DNA of 64,000 bases, from positions 165,981,741-166,045,740 of the forward strand of contig CM041465.1 of NCBI GenBank assembly GCA_023213395.1. Reading direction: 5' to 3'. The DNA comes from Cycas panzhihuaensis (lineage: Eukaryota; Cycadophyta). Numbering within the stretch: position 1 is the stretch's first letter; each line of letters begins with the position of its first letter. The notes beneath the pieces were generated by a model. That model saw only the letters and a list, made by a program, of their open reading frames with translations. It was not told the origin of the DNA and did no database searches. The translations under genes and the position numbers were made by a program. Positions 56,987 through 64,000 of this stretch are shown in pieces.

Positions 56987-59077
56987 AATTACATAAAAAA
57001 GAGAGTGGGGGGCCAAGGGACCCCAAATCTCGACCAGGAGAGGCCGAGAGGTAGTCCAGGGGATGAGGAATGAGTATAGGTCAAGGTCTGACTCGTTTTA
57101 TGGCATTTTGCAGGTCGTGATCATAGTGGAGAACTGCAAGAACATTAGAATAGCGATGCTTAGCTTTATTGAGATGATGACGAGAGAGGATAGGGAGATC
57201 TTGCAGAGATGTGGCCTACTGAAGGTCATGAGGACACCCTAGTATACATCAGATTAGCACTTATTAGTTGATATAGTGTCATACTGGGATAGGAGGAGAC
57301 ATGTCTTCCACTTACCCCAGGTGGGAGACGTATCGGCAACACCCAGGGACATCAGGAGGATACTAGGAGTACTAGTGACCGAGAGGCCAGTGACACTAGG
57401 AGCGCTGCCCAGCAATGAGGCAACACACAGGGAGGTGGCTATGTTCTTTATAGGCTTGGACAGGTGGGAGAGACGAGGGATTCCTCTCCAGACCATGGTT
57501 ATGTCAGGAGTTCCTCGAGTGAGGAAGTTGATAACCTTGTGTATTCTATTCTGGGTATCCTAGAAACAAAACTATAGAGATATACCAGGAGGATGGATAG
57601 ATGTGATACATTGATGTGAGGCGGGAGAGAGGATGGACTAGGCTACCCTCATAGCGATGAACCTCGTCACACAGCTAGATGTTATTCGGGTAGCAGGCAG
57701 GGGTAGACTATCCTATAGTACCTTACTACAGTGTTGGTTCTTCGACCACTTTGGAGTAGTGGCACCGAGAGGGGGACCACGCCCTATCTCATAGTGGGCC
57801 CCGATGGTACACAGGTGGCAGACCAAGTTGAGAGGGACTGAGGACCAGGCACATGTTCATCACTCAGTGGAGGCTACATCGCTAGACCTCCTCACCATGA
57901 TAGATTATATAGCAGATCTGTACAGAGCAGTGAGGTGGGATAGTGATGACGAGGCAGACAGGGCAGGAGTGCCCCAGGAGATGACGAGGGTGGCGATGGA
58001 GGTGATGGGGCTGGGCCATCATGACCTATGGGAGAGGCAGGTCCATCAGGGACTATAGGCAGAGGAGCAGGTCCATTAGGGGCTACAGGTAGAGGAGCAG
58101 GTCCATTAGGGGTTGCAGGTAGAGAGGTAGACCTATCAGGAGCTATAGAGGAGAGTAGGGACCCAGTGACACGGGCCCTCAGGCTACAGATCATCAGGAG
58201 GTCTGGAGAGGCAACTACACTAGTCGTAGAGAGGAGGGATGCCCTAGCAGCTGAGGCAGTAGCAGAGGAGGTACCCAAGGAGGAGGAGGTACCTGCAGCT
58301 GGCAGAGTACCCGAGGCAGAGGCAGTCACCTGAGTCGAGGAGCCGTCAGCCGCACTAGGTGAGACATGACCTTCTCCTATCATCATTTGATTACCAATAT
58401 ACATATATAGTTTTATTTTTCATTTAATATGTGTATAGACATGTACTGATACATGGTATGCTAGATTTGTAGGTATGGTAGACAACCAGAGGCTGGTAGA
58501 GGCGGTAGTCTGAGAGGTATTCCCTCAGGCCTACGCAGAGGGGCAGCCTCCCATCCAGGCGGGTGATGAACCTAGATCGGTAGGCGGCCACACGACAGCA
58601 TTTGTCCCATTGATACGGGCAAGAGACATATAGGTTGCAGAGTCCCAAGAGCATGAGGTATGTGCAAGATGACAACAGGCAGAGTTGGAGGCCACCCGAG
58701 CTGAGAAGGACACCCTACAGAGTCGGGTGCAGGCACTGGAGGCTCAAGGAGGAACCGGAGGGGATATGGGGAGCCATATCCGGATAGCAGTGATGGAGGA
58801 GTGCCTCCAGAGGATGGAGGAGAGACTCTGCCTCGTAGAGGTAGAGCGAGATCGTATCCAGGCCTGATATGATCAATTGATAGAGGACATGGCATTGAGG
58901 TCAGTGCAGAGCAGGATACAGACCCACACGATGGTGACAATCCCGAGGAGGCCACGGGACAAGGGGAGCGATGCAAGAAGCTCACAGAGACTGAGGAGGA
59001 GTCTCGGAGGGATGTGGTCCCCAGGAGAGGGATCACATCGACCAAGAGATGGTGCCCCAGGGGTAGGGCAACAATAG

Positions 59078-59803
59078 GATAATGTATCTATTTTTGTTTT
59101 AGACAGGGGAAAGCACGGGCCTCTAGGGAGTCACCATATATAGTCACATGATTGTACTCTCTCTGCAAGGACACTAGCTTCCCATAGATGATATACCATA
59201 CCATTTGTATGATATGACACATGATTTTTGATATATATATAAATGGGGTGACTGGTACCCCATTTGGCATATTATGTGTGTATATCAATATGTGATGGAG
59301 TGTATGTATGTTTCTGTTTATACGTTTATGTATGTGTGTGAGGGTGCATAGATGCACGAGGATATGCATGATTATACTTTGAGTTGACTATTGTATGAGC
59401 TTTGTGTTGTGACATTTGTTTTAAGTTGTGCGTATTTCCTTTCATGCGGGACCATATTCATAATGGGAACACACACGATCACCATGAGTAGAGGCCATAG
59501 ACATATGTGGGGCTAGGAAACAAGGCAACACCCATGTCCACACAGGAGCATAGTAGGATATGTAAAGGAAATACCAAGAGGACGAGAGTGATGGCACTCC
59601 CAAAATGTCGTCCTAATCAGGGAATGCCCAAATAGAAGGACAAGGTCCCAAGGGGACTGGGAACAAGGGTTCTGCGGGAGGAACCAAAAAGAAATGAGAA
59701 GGCCATCCTAAGCTGTCATTCCACCCGTGGCTAGGACGAATGGGAACAAGCTTAAGATGGTATTTTAGGCTCATTTCAGAGCATAGAAAGGGTGAGAATG
59801 AAG
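59078..59803. other. Convergent 3' region between antisense gene and Tat-3 pol
   Basis: Equivalent of 19557-20289. TATATATATAAATGGGGTG at about 59231-59249, a T/G-rich run (59276-59345, gtgtatgtatg-like) and the block ccatcctaagctgtcattccacccgtggc. No coding signature. Confidence 0.5.
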
Positions 59804-61195
59804 TCATGTAGAGAATGTTTTGAGGAATTTTTCATTAATGGATTTTTCAAACTCAAGGCCTTCTAGGGTGGCGATCCTATAGGCACCGTTATCGAGGCTC
59901 TTGAGAACGACAAAGGGGCCAACCCATTTGGGTCCGAATTTAGTCAAGCAGTCATGGAGATATTCCAATTTGAGGAAATGGTCCCCAGGATACAAAGGAT
60001 GAGAATGAAGGTATTTATCGTGGGTCCTTTGTGAGCGGGCTTTGGATGCGAGGTTAGCCTGATAGGCGACTAAACGTCTCTCATCCAAGGCCTCGAGGTC
60101 CAAGAGGCCAGCCTGACGGATCAACTCCTCATCGATGAGACCTTGAAGGGAAACACGTAGAGAGGGAATCTCCACTTCTAACGGGAGTACCACCTTAGTC
60201 CCGTAAACTAAGGAGAACAGAGTCATTCCTATAGCAGCACAGATACACGTACAATAAGCCCATAGTGTGGAAGGGAGTTAAAGGTGCCAATCTCTTTGAG
60301 ACTGAGTAACAGTTTTCTTTAAGATGTTAATAAGAGTCTTGTTGAACTACTCGACTTGACCATTTTCCTGGTGGTAATAAGGGGAGGAAGTTTTGTGAGA
60401 GATTTTAAATTTCTCACAAAGTTCATCCATCTCCTTGTTACAAAAAAGGGTTCTGTTGTTAATAATTAAGACATCGAGGATCCCGAAGCGGCAAATGATG
60501 TACTAGTAGACAAAGGTAGCTATCGTCTTACTAGGAGTAGTAATCAAAGGGATGGCTTCCGCCCATTTATTAAAGTACTCTGTAGCAGTCAAGATAAACT
60601 TGTGTTGCAACGAAGAAGGTGGGGATATAGCCCCAATGAGGTATAGACCCCACTAAGCAAAAAGCCATGGAGATATGATAGGATGCAAGACCTTAGAAGG
60701 CACATAAGAGATGTTAGCATGCTCCTAACATCACTGACACCTCAAGGAAAAGGCATGGGCATCCTTGAAGAGGGACGGCCAATAGTAGCCCATACAGAGG
60801 ATCCTCTGGGCCATGGATTAGCCCCCAAAGTGGACCCCACAAATGCCATGGTAGCATTCACGGAGTATTTGGCCTGCTTCGTCAAGAGTGATGCAGCGGA
60901 GGAGGATCCCATCGAAAGACCTCTTGTACAATACTTCATCCATGAGGAAGTATTACTTAGCAGAGGTTCAGATACGAGATCTAACCTTATTCGCGGCTTG
61001 TGGCTATCATTACTATGTGAGGTACCACACGATGTCACCATACCACTCGCTATCAATGAGGGGATGTGAAGGAATGCCCCAAATGGTCAAGATAGACTCA
61101 TCAAGAAGAGAATCGTCAACAGGGGCATCAAGCAAGTTAGGGATAGGGGCATCTACGAGCTGCTCAGCCACAACCATCCCCTTCTTTGATTTCTA
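59804..61195 (-). pseudogene. Tat-3 integrase
   Basis: The C-terminal open piece 60226-59804 has FSLVYGTKVVLPLEVEIPSL, FLKLEYLHDCLTKFGPKWV and GPFVVLKSLDNGAYRIATLE. The core near 60500-60330 reads LIINNRTLFCNKEMDEL, where TDNGT of the family is INNRT, so the second catalytic Asp is Asn; GQVE.FNKTL keeps Glu. The zinc-binding part lies around 60950-60850. Frameshifts between blocks. Confidence 0.85.
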
Positions 61196-61790
61196 GTTAA
61201 CGATATGGAGATCGAACTCCTAGAGTAGGACGGCCCAACAGCCAGCCCTACCAGCCAAGTCTAAATGTGTAAGTAGATATCGCAAGGGATCAGACTGGAT
61301 GATCACCTTAGTAGAATTACTAAGCAAGTAGTGTCTAAACTTCTTGGTTGCATGAACCAAGGAGAGACATTCCTTCTCAGCTGGGGAGTAGTTGAGTTTA
61401 GCAGCCACAAGGGTGTGACTAATAAAGTAAATGGCTCTCTCAACTCCTGAGTTGTCCTCCTAAGCCAACATAGCACCCAAAGACTCATTAATTGTCAAGG
61501 TACAGAGAATGAAAGGCCTATCGAAGCAAGGGGGTACCAATGTTGGAGTGGAAGCAAGTGCTTCCTTAAGTCCTTTAAAGGCTTGTTGGGTCTTATCAGA
61601 CCAAACAAACGGGGCTCCCTTCTTTAATAGGTTGGTCAAGGGTTTGGTGCTCATGCTAAAGTCTACTAGAAAGCACCTGAGGAAACCAAGCCTACCTAGA
61701 AACGACTTGATCTGTCACTGGGTTCTAGGAGGCGGCATATCAAGGATTACCTTGACTTTGTCAGGGTCAATCTAAATTCCTTGTTTTGAC
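61196..61790 (-). pseudogene. Tat-3 RNase H (Gypsy type)
   Basis: Two open pieces: 61654-61460 (TKPLTNLLKKGAPFVWSDKT, FILCTLTINESLGAMLA) and 61408-61220 (LNYSPAEKECLSLVHATKKF, VIIQSDPLRYLLT). They correspond block by block to Tat-1 17700-18141. A stop at about 61458 replaces the codon after MLA. Confidence 0.85.
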
Positions 61791-62400
61791 ATAATAAATC
61801 CAAGGAGTTTGCCAGAAGTAATGGCAAACACACATTTGAGTGGGTTTAAACTTACGTGGTACTTGTGGCACCGTATGAAGATAGCCCGCAAGTCCAAAGG
61901 ATGATGGGCTCTGACACGTAAGAGGCCCATTATGTCATCCATGAAAACCTCCAACGTGTCATCGACGAGGTCATGGAAGATAAAATGCATCGCCCTTTGG
62001 TAAGTAGCACCTATATTTTTTAGGCCAAAGGGCATTGCCTTGTAGGCAAAGGTATCCCACGGGGTAGTGAAGGCCATCTTGTAGCAGTCTTCAGGAGAGA
62101 TTTGAATCTAGTTATAGCCAGAGAAGCCATCCATCAAGGACATGACTTCAAAGCCAGTAGTTCAATCAATGATTTGATCGATGAAAGGGAGTGAAAAGTT
62201 GTCCTTAGGACACACGTTATTGATATCACAGAAATTAACACATATCCAGATGGTCCCATTCTTTTTAGCAATGGGAACAATATTAGACATCCATTTAGGG
62301 TAGTCGATCAAGGTAATAAGTCCAGCATCCAGCAGTTTCTCAACCTCCATTTTGACAGTGGCTGAGAGTTTAGGATGGAGAGGACACTGCTTCTAGTGCA
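61791..62400 (-). pseudogene. Tat-3 reverse transcriptase
   Basis: 62350-62162: EVEKLLDAGLITLIDYPKWM, KKNGTIWICVNFCDIN (the family has V(D)FRD: first Asp block reads VNF). 62077-61772: MPFGLKNIGATYQRAMHFIF, EVFMDDIMGLLRVRAHH (FMDD intact), SGKLLGFIMSKQGI. One stop between the two pieces (about 62110). Similar degree of preservation as Tat-1 RT. Confidence 0.9.
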
Positions 62401-63340
62401 TGGGATGGGCACTAGGAATAGTAGTGAGATTGTGGGTGACAATGGAGGGGTCGATTCCCTTCATGTCAGAGTAATCCCATGCAAAGACATCTAGAAACTC
62501 CTAGAATAAAAGGGAATATTCCCTTACCTCATCAAGAGAGCATTATGCCCCTACCTTAATGACCTTACCGGGGGCTAAGACTATGTCCTGGGTCGCCCCC
62601 ATGCACATGACATTCTCCTCCTCGAAATGGATAGGGGTAAGGTCAACAAGAAGAGATGGAATAGGGGATGGAATTGGGTCAGTGAGTGTGGACCTAATTG
62701 CTAGGACCTTCTGGTGGCCAAGCCTCTGGTGACTAGAAGGAAAGTTGGGCACAGAGCCCACTAAGTGCTCTAGTAAGGCTTCATCATCTTTGAAGTAATC
62801 CACCCTATGGATGACCTTACTTTGAATAGATGAAGTGAAGGAGGAAATATGAGCAACAAGACCATGGGGGTCATCAGGCTGCCTAACATCATCAAAAGAC
62901 TCTAAGAGAGAGTCAGGAAGGGGCTCCTCGGAAGGAGCAAAAGGAAGTTCCTCGAAACCATCACCTATGGGGGGTGATGGAGAGGAAGAATCAATGAGCA
63001 GTGGGTCAATGTGTGTAATGGCATGCGACACAAGGGGGTGACTAGTCTCTATAACAAGAGGGGTTCTAGGTTGGGACCTAGAACAAGAAGGGTGCCTCTT
63101 ACTAGTGCAGAGGAAAGAGATAAGGTGAGGAAAGTCCTCATCCTTGCCATGGGACTCGTCATCACTGAACAAGGTAGGGTACCCGTAGCTCCCAACACCG
63201 ATAGGAGCAAAGCGAGTAAGACTAGAGGAAGAAGATGTAGGGTCTTCTTTGAGATGGGATGAATTGGGTATGCCAATGGAGCAAGCTGAGGCATGAGTAG
63301 AAGGGCCTTTGTCTCCCTTCATATGGCCATAGCTTGGTTG
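62401..63340 (-). pseudogene. Tat-3 protease-RT linker
   Basis: A 259-codon open stretch (63322-62543) without recognised fold, rich in Ser, Pro, Asp and Glu. Its C-terminal part VMCMGATQDIVLAPGKVIKV is conserved in Tat-1 (16750-16810). KVIHRVDYFKDDEALLEHLV corresponds to 16540-16590. Long low-complexity linkers between protease and RT are common in this group. Confidence 0.75.
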
Positions 63341-63790
63341 GTTGGTAAGTCGAGTTTATTTAACAGGCGAGCATTCGCAGGAAACAACCCTCATTCGTCC
63401 ATCGTGGATGAACTTAAGTTGCCTCCAGTGGGTCAAACACATGGCTCCCACATGATTGAGCCATGGTCAACCCAAGAGGAGATTGTAGTCGACGTCGACG
63501 TCAAGGACTACAATGTCGGCAAGGACGGTCTTGCCCTCGAGAGTGAGCGGGATCAAGATAGATACCAATGGAGTCTTTTTGCTACCATCATAGCCTTGGC
63601 ATCGCCATGGAATAGGTTCCAAAGTGGAAATGCCAAGCTCTTGCATAATGCGCAAGGGCATGGCATTAACAGAAGAATCGTTGTTAATGACGATCCTTCG
63701 CACAGTACAGTCTGGTGTATCAATAGTGATGGTGAAAGGGAAGTTCCATTAGCATTCCCTTTGATAAGCTAGGGGGAGGTCTTTAGGGTC
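63341..63790 (-). pseudogene. Tat-3 aspartic protease, catalytic Asp lost
   Basis: 63703-63467: RRIVINNDSSVNAMPLRIMQ, where the family has V(D)xGSSxN; both the Asp (to Asn) and the Gly (to Asp) are changed. PWRCQGYDGSKKTPLVSI and ADIVVLDVDVDYNLLLG follow, as in Tat-1. A stop occurs after LLLG. Position between gag and the linker fixes its identity. Confidence 0.87.
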
Positions 63791-64000
63791 AAATGAAATG
63801 ATAGGCTCATGGATTTGAGTAATACCCAAAGCGTGAATGGGCGCATCACTCAACCCTAAAGCTTCCAAAAGGAGAGTTCGTTGTTTGGGATAACTTCTTA
63901 AGGCGTCCATTGTAGACATCCCAGTGGCCATGGTACAAAACTCATCGACGATAGAAAAGGCCTTCCCCTTGGCTGTGAATTGAGGAAGAGCTCTTCTAAA
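63791..64000 (-). pseudogene. Tat-3 gag-protease junction (cut by window end)
   Basis: 63931-63749 encodes MATGMSTMDALRSYPKQRTL, LEALGLSDAPIHALGI and PIISFDPKDLP, matching Tat-1 15590-15750. The frame runs on to base 64000 (ALPQFT at the edge), so gag and the 5' LTR lie outside. Confidence 0.8.

Larger units (their letters stand above)
56438..59077 (+). pseudogene. Tat-3 antisense gene with plant mobile domain-like exon
   Basis: The best preserved of three copies. TATA 56438-56448; intron 1 56631-57113 (GTGAGT...TTTGCAG). Exon 2 starts at ATG 57156 (MLSFIEMMTREDREILQRCG). Two TAG codons near 57240-57255 replace probable Gln. Then SYWDRRRHVFHLPQVGDV, PRDIRRILGVLVTERPV and NEATHREVAMFFIGLDRW (57276-57563), SYSTLLQCWFFDHFGVVAP (about 57710-57770), MIDYIADLYRAVRWDSDDE, and GRGAGPLGATGRGAGPLGVA repeats. 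Intron 2 58359-58472 (GTGAGA...TTTGTAG). Exon 3 has TRAEKDTLQSRVQALEAQ and MEERLCLVEVERDRI (heptad-like) and a basic tail ending at 59077. The W....H.FHLP..G.....RDIRR.LG pattern and L.Q.W....F resemble plant mobile domain proteins; this is judged by eye. Confidence 0.75.
52421..64000 (-). mobile_element. Tat-3: Tat-group element, 3' LTR to protease (continues past the window)
   Basis: Minus-strand Tat element: 3' LTR (52421-55053), purine tract, aRNH, antisense gene, integrase, RNase H, RT, linker, protease and the gag end at the window edge. It lies inside Tat-2 RT (left flank gaatc, 52416-52420). Being inside Tat-2, which is inside chromovirus B, it is the third level of nesting. Its coding blocks are the longest uninterrupted ones of the three Tat copies, fitting the most recent Tat insertion. 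Confidence 0.9.

Noticed and set aside
57892-58404. 170-codon minus-strand frame in Tat-3
   Set aside because: Mirror of the antisense gene's repeat exon. Not conserved as a frame in Tat-1 or Tat-2.
58572-59045. 157-codon minus-strand frame in Tat-3
   Set aside because: Overlaps the last exon of the antisense gene on the other strand and lacks any recognised domain; sense pol ends at 59804.
63293-63772. 159-codon plus-strand frame at the right edge
   Set aside because: Mirror of Tat-3 protease (63703-63467), whose motifs are clear on the minus strand.

Overview
The window is a stack of nested, mutually disrupted retrotransposons with no recognisable host gene, tRNA, rRNA or CRISPR. Chromodomain-type Ty3/Gypsy elements, a Ty1/Copia element, an L1-type LINE remnant and very long Ty3/Gypsy elements of the Tat group (integrase followed by a second, archaeal-type RNase H) indicate a seed plant with a large, repeat-rich nuclear genome. 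Nearly every coding frame carries stops or frameshifts. Many changes are of C-to-T / G-to-A type, as expected for old, methylated repeats.

Layout. 1-3110: 3' end of a plus-strand chromovirus (copy A) with its LTR. 3480-5110: minus-strand LINE ORF2 remnant. 5121-6850: minus-strand chromovirus fragment (copy C). 7030-34731: a minus-strand chromovirus (copy B) broken into pieces by later insertions: an LTR-element fragment (about 8221-9433), a full-length plus-strand Tat element (Tat-1, 9857-27300, imperfect 5-bp target duplication), and a minus-strand, coding-poor LTR element (28479-32227, perfect target duplication aaact). Copy B's 5' LTR is cut at 34732 by a minus-strand Tat element (Tat-2). 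Tat-2 is itself split by a complete plus-strand Copia element (43412-51005, target duplication gaggt) and, inside its reverse transcriptase, by a third Tat element (Tat-3, from 52421), which runs off the end of the window in its protease/gag region.

Most notable content. All three Tat copies carry, between integrase and the archaeal-type RNase H and on the strand opposite to gag-pol, a second gene-like unit. It has its own TATA box (CCTATATAAGG), a first intron of about 480 bases, an exon encoding a protein that resembles the plant mobile domain (aminotransferase-like) family, a Gly/Ala/Pro repeat region, a second intron of 112-127 bases, and a last exon with a heptad-like region and a basic tail. 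Layout, splice sites and TATA box are shared by the three copies. Its first intron and the LTRs share related palindromic modules built on GGTAAA..TTTACC. The sense gag-pol and the antisense gene converge at their 3' ends. The antisense promoter lies head-to-head with the sense segment encoding the archaeal-type RNase H.

Limits: all alignments were made by eye. Edges of the old chromovirus and LINE fragments are approximate, while LTR edges of the Tat, Copia and coding-poor elements rest on TG/CA ends, priming sites, purine tracts or target duplications.
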